NCBI GenBank assembly: GCA_003013855.2
Contig: ML058370.1
Span: forward strand, 2,046,001-2,110,000
Reading direction: 5' to 3'
DNA: 64,000 bases
Source of the DNA: Liriodendron chinense
Taxonomy: Eukaryota > Streptophyta > Magnoliopsida > Magnoliales > Magnoliaceae
Of the stretch, positions 10,672 to 23,101 are shown piece by piece (within the stretch, counting starts at the first letter, position 1; each line of letters starts with the position of its first letter). The notes under the pieces were generated by a model that was given only the letters and a program-made list of their open reading frames with translations, did no database searches and was not told the origin of the DNA. The position numbers and the translations under genes were made by a program.

Positions 10672-12590
10672 CAGTGGGCTACGGTTTACTAAACAAATGT
10701 ATGGCCTGAAATATGGATGAGGTTTTTCCTACTCATCCACATGTTCCAATATTCGGCCACAAGCTATGGATGGGGTTTTTCTTTTGGGGAAAAAAATGTA
10801 TAATGTCCAACTAACCTGATGGATGGATTAGATCTCTCATGTATGTGCATGCAGGCACATGTGTGGCGTGTACATGAGCTAGTTTGTTTACTACAGTCAT
10901 CGTAGATGCATGTTTTCATAAATATGAAAGCTCAAAGCATTTTCCTGAACAATTTATGGGAAAAATCGGAAGAACGAACAAAGATTTTTAGTAATTTCAA
11001 CCAGAAAAGCATCTCCCTCAAAAAGCATCTCTGCAGAAGCATTGCCAAGTTATTTCCCTTGAGCAAACATGTTACAAATCCAACAAATGGTATCATGTGG
11101 TGATTCTCTAAGGACCTGTCTCGAATGTGAGATACAGCGAGATTTCAAAATCCACTGCATCTGTGGGCTCCACATGTGTTTTATACAAGTCATCCATTCG
11201 CATGCACCTTTTACACAATTCAATCAAGCTGCCCATACAGGTGACTGGCATCAGCTGTCAAATGTGGTCTGTTGATTACAATTCCATGATCCACCAAATG
11301 CGGTTTCTCTTTATACAGAACTTTTGGAAAGGAAAATTTTGACCAGGAGTGTTTCCAGACATATAATCATCATGCAATAATGTTTTTTCCACCTCATGCA
11401 ACTCAATACCATTTGATCCCCTGTTCCAAACGGGTTGGTTAGGTGAAAATACCAGTAAACTATGGTAAAAGTGTAATAATGAGCAGGGCAGTTGTTTGAA
11501 AATTGGCCAAATTTCATCTCGAATTTTGTGCAAAGCTCAACCTCATAAAGGCAGGCAGATCCAAATCTCAAGTAAACCATACCACCGAAAATAGTGGGAT
11601 CAATAGTGGTGTTATTATTCCCACTGCTTCCTTTAGTGTGGTCCTACCCCATTTTTGTGCTCATGTCCTAAAATGATCTGGAAAAAATGAATGGACAGCA
11701 TGGATATAACACATATATCATGGTGCGGCCCGCAGTTTTGCCACATAGGCATTGTCTGCTATGCCATTCCAATGATCCTTTGTAATGCTGCACTTGTCGA
11801 ATCTTGCTGGAGTATATACATATGTAAATAATTATTACTTATTTAGCTTGATTTACCTGTAATCACCTGGAACCAAACAGGTCCTATGAGAATTTCCAGT
11901 AGAAGCTCAGGTACATGATACTTTGCGTGCAGTCACATTGGAGAAGGAAGAAACCTTTAGTGCGTCATTTGAAACTCTAAGAGTAGCCAAAGCATGTGAT
12001 CATTAAAATAAATATTCCAAGTGGAGAAGATGATTAGAGATTTGGCAATTGTGTTTTCCAGGAGTCTTAATAACTCAAACTACCAAGTCACAAAAGTCGT
12101 GTATGGAATCATATCGGCATAGGCTGGAATTGTGGGAGTGGTGTGTGGGTCAAGCACAAAGCCATCCAAGGATCCTGCAAAGAAAGTGAAACGTCACATT
12201 GTGCAGTTGGTAGACAAAGATAATCTAATTGAAATCCTACACAGGCTAGGAAAGGTTGGATCAACAGGGCATTAATTAGACACATCCAGATAAGTAAACA
12301 GGCTTTAAATTTATACCTGGCCCCAATCACAAGCAGCTCAAGACTGGCACAAAGCATGCCATGACCAGAAGCTTGATGGGCCACAGCACGACCCCTTTAC
12401 AACCCTAACATCAAGTGCACAAAAAAGAATCTTATGGCACATCTCATAGTGCCAAAAGAATGACACAATAATGATAGAAGGTATTACATAAATATCAAAA
12501 TTACAATTAATGAAAAATAATCAAGTATACAAAATCATTTTCCTCGGTACAGAGAAACGATACCCTAGAATTTCACAAATTTAAGAATCT
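10672..12590. other. Intergenic stretch downstream of GDSL gene 1
   Basis: No gene. It includes a copy of the dispersed gtggtcc repeat at 11637-11735. A possible but unproven inverted pair (aggacctgt at 11112, acaggtcct at 11877) could mark an 0.8-kb element. Confidence 0.35.
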
Positions 12591-12593
12591 TAA

Positions 12594-12917
12594 GAGCATG
12601 TTTGGATACATACACGTAGAATCCAAGGCAAAAGAAAGGAAAACAAAATAATAATTCAAATGGTGATTTCCATGAGAACTAATAAAACATGGATTCCAAT
12701 TTTGGGTTATTGTTGGAATAGCAAAGTGCAGATCTTATACTCCTCTCACAATGCTTTGTTTCTTGTGCCATGAATCCAAATTATGGAAAAGTGGAATGGT
12801 TACTTGGTTGAATCCACCCATTCTTTGCTATCCAAACAACACAAATAGTCACACTGAAGGAAAACCATTTTCCTTTTTTGCTGTTTGGAATGGAATCCAT
12901 GGCTTCCAAACATGGCT
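12594..12917. mobile_element. Tourist-like MITE at the 3' end of GDSL gene 1
   Basis: 324 bp with ends gagcatgtttgg and ccaaacatggct (inverted, imperfect) and a TAA duplication (12591-12593, 12918-12920), as in PIF/Harbinger MITEs. Its right edge is only 63 bp beyond the stop codon of GDSL gene 1, which is transcribed leftward, so the MITE probably lies in or at the end of that 3' UTR. Confidence 0.75.
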
Positions 12918-12980
12918 TAAGGGAACTTACTTCCAGTTTTTAATTCACAAATAAAAATAAAAATAAACAAGGATCCAGTT

Positions 12981-13234
12981 TTAATCCACTTGAATCAGAT
13001 CATAATGTGGATTATCTTTCTGAATCAGCACGAGCTGTTGGATATTCATCGGAGAGCACACGGTTGACTGGTTGAAGCATCCAGCAGCTGTCATGGCATA
13101 TGCGGCTTGCGTTGGATGGAATGAATCCCAGAAAAGATGTTGGTCCCTGTCCTTGCATGGTGCTTGACCAGGAATGCATAGTTTGGTCTCGTTGTAGTTG
13201 ACGATACAGCATGGGACATTTGTATATTTAAACC
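12981..13234 (-). CDS. GDSL gene 1 exon 5
   Basis: Acceptor tgcatcag, 254 nt to TAA at 12983-12981. Encodes YTNVPCC, DRDQHLFWDSFHPTQAA with the Asp/His pair of block V, and a C-terminal tail IQKDNPHYDLIQVD that the paralogue lacks. Confidence 0.93.
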
Positions 13235-16200
13235 CTGATGCAATCAATGTAATTGTTCAATCATCAATTGATGGATTCACAGCTGCCCACTAGGTGGGCC
13301 ACACTATGTAGACGACTTGACCAAAGAATCAGGCAAATCAACTGATCTTGTGGGAGACACATGTAGATAAGATGTGTGTTCATCAAAAAGACAACCAATC
13401 TGAAAGTGTATGTGTGGGGTCACCAGACATGCATGCCAGCCCGATTAATGGAGAGGACATCCACACGACAAGCTCATCTGACACATGGCTCAAATGTTTC
13501 ACATACAAGGGTGCATGCAGGGTGAAATATCAGAAATTGGGACTGTCAAACATTGCCCAAATGAAGAGGGGAATGTGGTGAAACTGGTGATAATAGTGGG
13601 AGTGCTCTTCCTAACTGTATAGTTGCGGTTTTTTCTTCTTTCCTTTTTATATTCTCTTGTAAACAGTTGGATCATTAACTCTCCCAGGGTGAAACGGCCC
13701 TCTCATTTGGGAAACCTTAATCCACTTAATCTAGATTTTAACAACAACAACAACAACAACAACAACAATAATAATAATTCAAAATCAAACCAATTAAAAG
13801 CTTGATTAACAAGCCGATGTGGGGATTTCCTGGGATCTCCACCACAAATGGCTAGGCTTAAGAGAGCCTCATCGCCATTGACAGTGAATCTTAGAAAGGT
13901 CGATTGCCCAGCTTCCACTCTGGTCAGAATTTGTTGACCATCAGCAGGATCCTTTTAAAAATGAATGGTAAATGATCGGCTATACACCAGATAATGGTGT
14001 GTGTATGCTCCATGCACCTTATCATCCCTCAAACCTCATCCAACACAGGTGTTTGGAAATCTCACCATATTTAGAAGGGTTTTGGTAGACGTCGAGGCCA
14101 TAATCAAAAGCCCGTCCATGAATGAAAAACGATCCAAATAGGTCGGATTTCAGTTTCTTCAGCAGCAATGGAAGAAGGTGATTGTAATCGAATACGAACT
14201 TGTTTACTTCTTCGACACAAGTTCCATTGGAATTATTTGCATTTGTGAAGCTTGGGATACAGCCAAGTATGCCAATCTCAAAGACAACGATCTTCCTCGC
14301 TCCTCGTTCATACAATTTCTGAGAATAAACAAAGAAGGAAAAAAATGAAAATCAAATTGGAATTTCCTTGATGTGCATATAAAATGAGAATTGATCAGCT
14401 ACATCCAGAGGTATGCCAACATCTTCATGCACCCTGTTTGTTCTACCAATCTGATGGCCACCCATATAATTGAGGTGACACACAATGTCCTCATGACGAC
14501 CATCTATAACATTGAGGACTTTGACGGTCATCATCACAGACTTTAACGTTTGTAGGACATCTCAAACAAACAAAACTAGGGCTCCAAAATGAAAATCAGC
14601 ATCCCTAAAATCAGAAGAGGATTGCCTGGTGATTGGGATATGTAACCTGATGTGACAGGATTTGATTGGGCCACATGTTGCTGTCAGACATGGCCTGATC
14701 GAGTATGTATTCGACCAAACAACTTTCAAACATGCTTTGAGTGGGATCGCATCTATACCAGCAACACACATGACCCAATTAAATCCCACCATGTTGGGTC
14801 ACCAGGATATACCTGGTGATTCAGTCACCAGGCAAGAAAAATAGGCTGCTCCAGCCATTAGGTGAGCCACAGCTACACATTGAATCATATCATCAGGCTT
14901 CCATTCATTTCAATGGCGTTGCCTGCCTGATGAATGGACCGGCCTGGTTTCTGTGCCAGGTGATGTTCTTGAAGGGTGGGGCCCATTGTTTTCATGGCTC
15001 AAATGTCCAATAGAAGTGACAGTTTGGCAGGAGAAATGATCCATACGGGGGCTGTACGTCAACTTCCCCATACTGACATTTCTTTCCCACTGTTGTGTCA
15101 TGTGTAGCATATCCAATTCATGTAGAAGGTGGGCCACATCATTATGACCATCCAGGGTGAAAATGAATGGGCCACAACTGATGATCTGACTCAGTTTACT
15201 TGTGTAGCCCATGCAATGAGTCAAGCGGCTTGATTTTCATACCACGTGATTATCATGGTTTGGCCCTCCTTTATCACAGATCAAATATTCTACAGTGTGA
15301 AAGTAGGGGTGAAAAAAAAATGTCAATCTGTATGTGATCATTTCATTTAGTAAAAAAAAAAAAAAAAAAGGGAAAGAAATGAAAACATGTTCCCTAATTG
15401 TACAGCAAGGCCTCGTATGGTAATTACCATATAATGCATCTCACAAGCGTTGTTTGAAGGAAATAAGAGCTGGGTAATTTTTAAAGCTCCACTTTTGTCC
15501 TTCTAAGAGGAACAAGACGGTGCATAGAAAGCTCAAGAATATGCACAGCCTGATAAGGTATATGTGTGGGGCCCACTTTTCATGATCCAAAATGTTCCAA
15601 TGGGGTACCCATGGTTATTGATGCACGCCGCATTTGGGCCACACCCATTTTCACCATTGATCATTGAGTGGTCAGCGATTTCAATGATCAAGATCATGAG
15701 ATGATCTATGCATTTGATCCAGGTGGACATCTCGTGCACTTAATTGCAGGCCGCACGGCCCAAATGTTGAATTTACACTGCTTTTCCTTTTAGTTATTTG
15801 CTTGAGTGTAGGGATAGTTTAGTACTTTTATATCTATTAATTTTCTGTGGTTGATACTAAAAATTAGGGTTAGTAATGAGTGGTCTTTACACTGTAATTT
15901 GCAGTTTTTCTTCATTAATGAATTTCTTGTGGCCTTCTAGCCTTGAACCACTTTCCCTGTTGACCATGTAGCCTTGAACTATGTTGTGGCCACTTTATCG
16001 TGGCCTTTAATGCTATAGTTTAAGGTTATGGTTTCAAGTCTATAGTTTAAGGCTATGGTTTCCACTTTCCAGCAATAGTACGATGGAATGTAAAGGCCTT
16101 CTAGCCTTGAGGTATTCTCCTATGCAGTGAACCTGATTTCATCTGCCCAAGGCACTCACGGATCATTGTATTCGTGGTCTTTCATATTTTCAGTTACTTG

Positions 16201-17420
16201 AGGTGCTCACAGGGTATTTGAAGATCAGTTATCGCACCAATTCCGTAGGTGTTTCCATTTTTTTTCTCCGACTATCCGTCCGGTCACCACAAGGACGGAA
16301 CAAGCTGCATTTGTTATGGTTGGCAGGATATGCCTTAAATGTCTTTCTCATCAGATGATCCTAACCATCTAAATTGGCCCCATTAAATGCTGACAATTGG
16401 TTTCTAACATTTCATCTTTCATCACCATCATCAGAAAGGAGAGAAATTAGACCATGGCCAATCTGATGATGCACCAACCAGACCAACTGCTTGGGCTACC
16501 AACATGTAGGCCCATTATACGGTTGCCAAGCCACTGGATCAAGCATCATATGAAGGCTCTTTTATAGGTGAAGTTCACATGCAACAATTGATGTGTGTGT
16601 GTGTGGGGGGGGGGGGGGGGGGGGGGGGGTCGAGAAAAAGGAATCGATCTGGACTGTCCATTAGGTCCAACCCACAGTTCATGGGTCAACATGCAAATAT
16701 CATTCGGGGAGATGATATTATCCATCTGGAAAATAGCCTACTAGCTTTATAGCCACCGTTCCATCATACTATTGCTGATTGGACCACCTTTCCATGTTGA
16801 CCGTCTGTCTTCTAGGATAATAATTAGATGGATATAATCAATCCACAGGCAAGATTTTTGCTGTGGTCCATGAGCTATGAGATAAGTCCTAATGAACAGT
16901 TCGGATCAATTGATTTTAATGTCCATGTGTCTGGATTAACTAGGTGCACTGATCATGCTCTTCACATTTTACCTTCAACTGTTCAGATAGTTGATGCATT
17001 AAGAACCCAGCAAACCTCTGAGAAGAATATTGCTTGCTAGTGTTGTAGTAGTCAGGCTGTAGATAGTTGTTGATATAGTCATTGCTTCCAATTGAGATAA
17101 AGAAAATGGACTTGGATAAGTGGTCCGATATTGCTTCTGGGCCCTTGAAATTTTGTGGTAGGTCCATTTCAACAGTCCTGTGGAAGTAATTAACCTGTTC
17201 CTCGAGCGAAATGCACTTTCCCTGCACAAATCCAACTTAGTAACTCGTGATATCCATTAATTCAACTGATCGGAGCCGCCCAATATGTTGGCCAGGCACG
17301 GATCAGACCATATTAAAGGTTGGGTTCAGTTGGATGATCCTACCTGATTTGATATCGTATGTGTTCCATCGGTCTTTTTTCCCCCCTTTTTTTAAATTTT
17401 TTTTTTCTTTTTTTTTCTTT

Positions 17421-17452
<32 letters not shown>

Positions 17453-20376
17453 GGGTGGTTAGTACACACGTCCCACTGTTAGTACACACCCACACTGTTA
17501 ATCACACTTCAATGTTAGCCACCCCCCACCCTTCTTCTTTTCTCTTTTTCTTTTTTAGTTATCCATCTTCTCTGTTTATTCAGAGATAGGATCATTTGAC
17601 TAGCCCGACTTTTGTATATAATTACATCCAAGGGCTGGCCTGATGAGTGGCCCAAATCATATTCATGGAGTGATGGTAACTAGGGTTAACTTGACAAAAT
17701 ATAAAAGACTTAACAAGATACCAAATTTTAAAAGAATATGGGTGCACTTGATTGTACCAACAAGAGCACCCAAAATGATAAGCAACCAAGTCATCAACAT
17801 GATCTTACTAAGTTGCTGCTAATTTAGATTGGCCATGGTCACTATTAGCCAATAAGAAAACAAGAATTGGGACCAGGGTTTTGATAGGGCAGGGGTGCCA
17901 TGGTATGGTACAGTGGCAGGTTTCTACCTTCAGATTGTATCTTAAATGATGATTTGAAATATTCACGCTCTAGACGCTAATGCTACCCAGGCCATCGTAA
18001 GCATCTATTGAATAGGTAATTGCACATGACGACGACTACTTAATGGCTCATAGTCAAATCCAAGATTTAAAGGTCAATATCATCAATGAAGCATGATTAT
18101 AAGGGCATAGCGTCTATATGGGAGCAATGAGAACATGAGCGGTTCAGAGCATGCAACGATTCTATCCCATCGAAATACAGCTGTGGTACATTGTCATGTG
18201 CCCTATTAAGACCCCTGGGATCATCCCATTGCTGTGAGTTTTTCATCATGGCCTATGAAAAATAAGATGTACCTAGTCCAGAGATGGTTTTAGCTCATTC
18301 AGTCCACCCTTTGCGGCCTTCTTTTGCTGTCCGGCATGAATTATCGGATTAGCAAAGGTTTGGTAGGTCACTGGTTGGTTTGTCTGCCGTCCGTGTTTCT
18401 GGCATGGGTGGGATCTATGCAGGCAGCTGCTGTCAGGTTGGCCATTTTTATGTATGGAGATTTTCAGCAGGGGATGTTATGTCTGGAGGCCTGAAATTCA
18501 GTTGTGGTGGCTCCGAAGATGTAGGTTGTGTATGGTGTTCCTTAGCAGATGGGATGGTGGATTGGGGTGGTATGCCGTGTGCTTTTTAGACTCTGTTGGT
18601 GGTCTTGTTCGGGGCAGCTTCGGAGCTTCTTGTGGAGGCCCGTATGGATTTCTCTCAAGTGTGGCTGGGGGGCTGCTGACCGTCAAGTTTTGGTTCAGTG
18701 GTGCACCTTGTATAGTGTGTGCAGGTTTGGCTTGAATGGCTGGAGGCCTGTCCCTGGCTGTGGCCTATGAAGGCTATTTCCAAGTCTGGTCCCAGATAGG
18801 AATGGATCGGAAGCCTCTCTTCCCTGAGCAGTTTTGTTTGGTGAATTAGGTAGGGTTGCTTACTGGTTCTGGTTAGATGCTCCCTGTTCTGGGTGGGCCG
18901 CCTCATTGAAGTAAGCTAGAATCACCAAAACAGCTCTTCTCACAATTAGGTAGATTCAGGCCCATGTCAACCTTAATTAATTATCGGTCCTAAAGCCAAT
19001 TTTGCAGGTCCAACCTCAGATGAGACCAGTTCGCAATAAGGGATGAAACGGTCTAGGCCATGCCAGCCCAAGCCATTTCAAACCTGTATAGGACTAGAAT
19101 ATCACTGCTACCGTTTCACCTAAAATGCATGTTAATCGATGGCCATGATTTCTTCTTACCATTCTTCTTCCTGATTCTGGAAGAATGCCTGCTGCACCTG
19201 ATGCGTAGTTCACACCTGTTACGGTTTGGGATCTCCGAGTCTTTGAAAGACCCAAGTACGGTGGAGCAAAGGGTAGCCCAAGCATCTGAGCTGCAATGAA
19301 AAGGGAAAAAAAAAAAAATACAAGAAGTATAAGAAAAGAGAAGTAAGAACAAAAGGAGCTGTACTTTTGTCTGGAAACCAAATATCTGACTGTCCTTTGA
19401 TGATGGTTGGGAATCCCTATCAAATTTACAAAGAGATTTTGAGATCCCAATATGGATGTGCAGAAAGGGGAGATCTCACTCAGAAATTGCACAACACTTC
19501 TACACCACACGGGATGAACACCAATTTAATCATCCCAAAATGGGCCTCATGAAGGAATACCATCAAATCGTAGTTTTGTTATTAATCTAGAATAGGTTGT
19601 GGACAATTTCATGGATGGTACTAATCCAAATAAATTAATTAATTAATAAACACGGAAAGTTGGATGTTGCGCCAAAAAGCCTAAACACACACTATAGCTT
19701 TCGATGGACATAGCTTTGCAACTGGTTATCGGACTTGCACGTATAATATGTCATTGGAAAGCAATCAATGGGCATTACAACATAAGAATGAACAAAGTTA
19801 GTTGGCTCAAAGGGATTTCTTAAAAAAGGCTGTTTCCAGGGTTAAATTTGCATTTTAGTTCAAAACTTACTAATTTTACTAGGGGTGTCAACAGGCCAGG
19901 TTAGGGCTAGGCCAAGCTTTGTCCAAGCTTGGCCCGCATCGTTCAAATCTAAGCCCAAACACAGCCCGGCCCCATGACAGAGCAAAATAATCCAGCCCGG
20001 CCCAGAATGTTTATAGAGGGCCCAGCCCGTGCCCAAAAAGGGACGTTTGGATCCAAATACAAGAGGAACCCTAATAAAATTGCGATGAAAGGTGGAGATT
20101 CGATGGATGATGGCTCATCACAATGGACTAAAAGGGATAGACAAATGGATGGAGCTCTGGAAACCCCGATTCTCAAAATCCAAAACTTTAATTCCATTCC
20201 ATGGATGGACGAAACCCTAATTTCGGAAGAACCTAAGAAACCCTAGCTTCCCTTCTTGTCTCTTTGCATGATACAAAGACTCCATCTTTACAAAGCACTA
20301 ATTCCAAAACCCTTGTAAAAACTCCAATTTCATCAATATACCAGCTTGAGAGAAGAAATGTTCGAATTTCCTACAA

Positions 20377-20415
<39 letters not shown>

Positions 20416-20892
20416 ATTGATGCAGATTGCAATGGCCTAAAGGATGCGTTGTTGCAATGGTCAAAGGCCCCCGCTACTGCAATGACAAAAAGAGCGAGAT
20501 GCAAGGCATGGTGTTGGAGGTGAGAGAGCGAGAGAGTGGAGGCAATGCCAATTGGAGGTGAGAGAGAGACGGAGATGGCAAGAGATGAGAGTTTTAAGTT
20601 ACCTTGAAACCCTAACAGGCCCGGCCGGGCCACCATGCTTTGGAGAATCTAAGTCCAAGCCCAACCCAAATTACAAACAAGCTTCATGTTTGAGCCTGAG
20701 CCTGGACCTCAAGCTGAATACTCCAGCCCAAGCCCGACTTGAGGCAAGCTAGGCTCGGAAGCTCGACGGGCCAACCCGGCCCGAGGGGGCAATGCTGATT
20801 GGAGGTGAGAGAGAAGGATGCGTTGTTGCAATGGCCAAAGGCCCCCGCTACTGCAATGACAAAAAGAGCGAGATGCAAGGCATGGTGTTGGA

Positions 20893-20950
<58 letters not shown>

Positions 20951-22846
20951 GGCAATGTCAATTGGAGGTGAGAGAGAGACGGAGATGGCAAGAGATGAGA
21001 GTTTTAAGTTTGTGAAATTTACCTTGAAACCCTAACAGGCCGGGCCAGGCCACCATGCTTTTGGGAATCTAAGTCCAAGCCCAGCCCAAATTACAAACAA
21101 GCTTCACGTTTGAGCCTGAGCCTGGACCTCAAGCTGAATACTCTAGCCCAAGCCCGGCCTGAGGCAAGCTAGGCTTGGAAGCTCGACGGGCCAACCCGGC
21201 TCGAGGGGGCAATGTTGATTGGAGGTGAGGGAGAAGGAGATGGCAAGACATGGGAGTTTTAAGTTTATGAAATTTACCTTGAAACCCTAATGGGGCGGGT
21301 CGAGCTCCAGTGCTTTTGAGAATCTAAGTCCAAGCTCAACACGAATTACAAAACAAGCTTCATGTTTGAGCCCGAGCGTGGCCCTCGGGCCAAATACTCC
21401 AGCCTAAGCCCAGCCCAAGGCAAGCAAGCCCAGAAGCTCAACAGGCCACCCCGGCCCATTGATAGCCCTAATTTTTACGATGTTCCATTTTTGTTACTTT
21501 CCACTCATTTTAAGTTTTTATGAGTCAGCTCACGCCAAAGTCCTCATTTGAGTTAACTAAAAGTGGTTTAGCCATTTAAGGAACTACTATTTTTAGTAAT
21601 TTTTTACCATTTGGGAAATATTTTTCTATTTTGAGTTAAATTAGGAGTCCAAGGAGTCTTTGCTATTTCATGAGTAATGTCATTTTTTATTCTCATTTCT
21701 AGAGATTTTTTTTCCATGTGGATTCAAAAACTATTGCAGGGAAGAGACCATCAAATGGAAAGTAAAAAACAAAATGTTTGAAGGTACAAACATAGTAAAG
21801 AAAGATTCTTCACTAATGAGTGCCATTGTTGGGCTATATGCATCATGCGAATGGGCCTATGATTTTCATGGTTTGGGAAAGAAAAAGATTCCAACGGCCT
21901 AGATTGGGATTGAAGCGTACGGACGAACAAAATAAACCAATACAAATGACACCTTCCAAATATTTTATGATGCATGGTTTTATTATATCATCAGCTCAAT
22001 TTGTTGCCATACATTCCCAATACGATGCAAGACATCAATATTTTGAATCAAGTTAATGACAATACTGTATATACCATGCAAGGAATAGGATAATCATTAG
22101 AGACCAAGAGTTTGTTAGTTTGACTTATGGTCTAACTAAAATCTGGCCCTTGATAGAATGGAATGGAAGAACAAGATTCATGTATCCAACCCCAATTAAT
22201 TGGGATAAGGCCTAAGTGGTGATGATGATGATGACTGGGTGTTTGGGTTTTCAGTATGTACTATTGGGCAATGGTTCATTGATCCAAACCAATTATATGA
22301 TGCGCTATTGGGCAATGGTTCATCAATGGCAAATGCACCAAAAGCCCCCTCTATGTGAAAGTCAACATCAAATTACCTTTTTTGGTTGAATGTAAACTGT
22401 TGCTATAATTTTTTTAATCTTCCATTCATTGGGCCACCTTTTGGAAGTATTAGGATTTTCCAGTATGGTAGATATTTGTTGGATGGTCCACCCACAATGC
22501 AGTCCATCCTATAAATAATTTGGATCACTAGAGGCCCCCACTTGTATTGTACAAAAGATTCATTTTTAATAATGAAAAACAAGGGTTTTCTGTCATTACC
22601 AATGAAGTCCACAACTGTCTTGCCATTGGTGAATCTCCCTGTGGGTCCATCGACGAAATCTACACCATAGGGCATGTAATTCACTTTATTTAACGTCGGA
22701 AGACCATTGTTGTTTCCACTATCGACTAGAGAGTCTCCGAATACATATAGAGCCGGTGCGAGTGGCTCTTCTTTGGATTTCGCTGATAATGAACGCAGGA
22801 GAAGACTCGTGAGGAGGAAGATGATGGAGATCGAGCTCTTCTTCAT
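12981..22846 (-). CDS. GDSL-type esterase/lipase, five exons, intact
   Basis: Spliced CDS: 22846-22600, 19290-19160, 17221-16973, 14318-14066, 13234-12981 (1134 nt, 377 aa). All introns are GT-AG with phases 1,0,0,1, and no frame break is seen. Residues 1-22 are a hydrophobic signal peptide, so secretion is expected. Block I GDSLVDSG holds nucleophile Ser39. Block II NYASGAAGI holds Gly114. Block III GSNDY holds Asn173. Block V WDSFHPT holds Asp330 and His333. This is the full SGNH hydrolase set, in the ~350-380 aa length usual for plant GDSL proteins. The family hydrolyses acyl or acetyl esters of lipids, cutin and cell-wall polymers; the substrate here cannot be told. Introns are swollen by a hAT element (intron 1) and a foldback (intron 3). 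It is the inverted paralogue of the gene at 51271-63445, with about 14 extra C-terminal residues. Confidence 0.93.
14066..14318 (-). CDS. GDSL gene 1 exon 4
   Basis: Acceptor attctcag, donor gtgaga, 253 nt, ends in phase 1. Encodes KLYERGARKIVVFEIG, the family GARK motif, then LGCIPS and the helix EEVNKFVFDYNHLLPLLLKKL, ending YQNPSKY. Confidence 0.93.
14622..14835. repeat. Foldback element in intron 3 of GDSL gene 1
   Basis: ttgcctggtga (14622-14632) is matched in reverse by tcaccaggcaa (14825-14835). Inner sequence also pairs imperfectly: tgattgggccacatgttgctg around 14663-14683 against the region around 14757-14783. About 214 bp; would form a hairpin in the unspliced transcript. Confidence 0.55.
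16605..16629 (+). repeat. G homopolymer (25) after a short GT run
   Basis: A (gt)n run passes into 25 G residues in intron 3 of GDSL gene 1. The length may be an assembly estimate. Confidence 0.8.
16973..17221 (-). CDS. GDSL gene 1 exon 3
   Basis: Acceptor tttgtgcag, donor gtaaaa, 249 nt, phase 0 at both ends. Encodes the oxyanion-hole block III FISIGSNDYINNYL and the motif YNTSKQYSSQRFAGFL. Confidence 0.93.
17379..17451 (+). repeat. T-rich tract followed by 21 G residues
   Basis: A T-dominated run from about 17379 to 17430 is followed by G at 17431-17451, inside intron 2 of GDSL gene 1, about 160 bp upstream of exon 3 in the sense of transcription. Confidence 0.75.
18310..18930 (+). other. 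G/T-rich island in intron 2 of GDSL gene 1
   Basis: About 600 bp distinctly richer in G than the surroundings, with many tgg/ggt words. Several short frames are open on both strands but none matches a known domain. It may be an inserted sequence of unknown class. Confidence 0.3.
19160..19290 (-). CDS. GDSL gene 1 exon 2
   Basis: Acceptor ttcattgcag, donor gtaaga, 131 nt. Encodes AQMLGLPFAPPYLGLSK and block II GVNYASGAAGILPESG. Joins exon 1 as ATT-GCT to give the family phrase DFIAQMLGLPF. Confidence 0.93.
20379..20414 (+). repeat. G homopolymer (36)
   Basis: An uninterrupted G run inside the hAT element of intron 1. Confidence 0.85.
20895..20946 (+). repeat. (GA)n microsatellite
   Basis: About 26 GA units in the second tandem unit of the hAT element; the first unit has only a short interrupted version at the equivalent place, so it expanded after the duplication. 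Confidence 0.9.
22600..22846 (-). CDS. GDSL gene 1 exon 1
   Basis: ATG at 22846 opens MKKSSISIIFLLTSLLLRS, a signal peptide, followed by block I FGDSLVDSGNN and GRFTNGKTVVDFI. Donor GGTAATG; 247 nt, leaves phase 1. The start is supported by the signal peptide and by the matching start of the paralogue. Confidence 0.93.
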
Positions 22847-23095
22847 CTTCTTAGAGCTCTTTCAAAGAATATTTAAATGAAGATTGAGGTGATGCATTGG
22901 ATATCTCAACGGATCTACCAATTCATGGAAATTCCTCTACAAAACAGCATTGCCATTCTCCTTTTTGGTTGCACCAGTTCACCATTGTTGTCGTTCATCT
23001 CCTACCTTAATTAAGATCCCTAAGCGAAGAAGCACAAAGCTCAAATCAAGAAGCACAGAAGCATGGCAGTGTGATGTATCAATTGAATTCACCCA

Positions 23096-23101
23096 TTTAT
23101 A
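23096..23101 (-). promoter_or_regulatory. Probable TATA box of GDSL gene 1
   Basis: TATAAA read on the minus strand, within ctataaatgg, 250 bp before the ATG at 22846. This would give a 5' UTR of about 220 nt, longer than in the paralogue. No better TATA was seen nearer the start. Confidence 0.4.

Larger units (their letters stand above)
19880..21470. mobile_element. Non-autonomous hAT element (1.6 kb) in intron 1 of GDSL gene 1
   Basis: Left end taggggtgtcaacaggcc, right end complementary to tagggctatcaatgggcc. An 8-bp target duplication has one mismatch: aattttac (19872-19879) and atttttac (21471-21478). No transposase. The interior carries tandem units of about 374 bp: the word aggatgcgttgttgcaatgg recurs at 20441 and 20815. 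The part beginning gagatggcaaga and ending in the ccaacccggc phrase occurs three times. A 36-base G run (20379-20414) and a (GA)n run (20895-20946) lie inside. Confidence 0.87.

Noticed and set aside
11112..11885. Possible 0.8-kb element with aggacctgt inverted ends
   Set aside because: Only about nine bases match and no target duplication is convincing.
20298..20636. 112-aa frame with a Pro run on the minus strand
   Set aside because: The Pro run is the G homopolymer; the frame lies in a hAT element and the other units do not preserve it.
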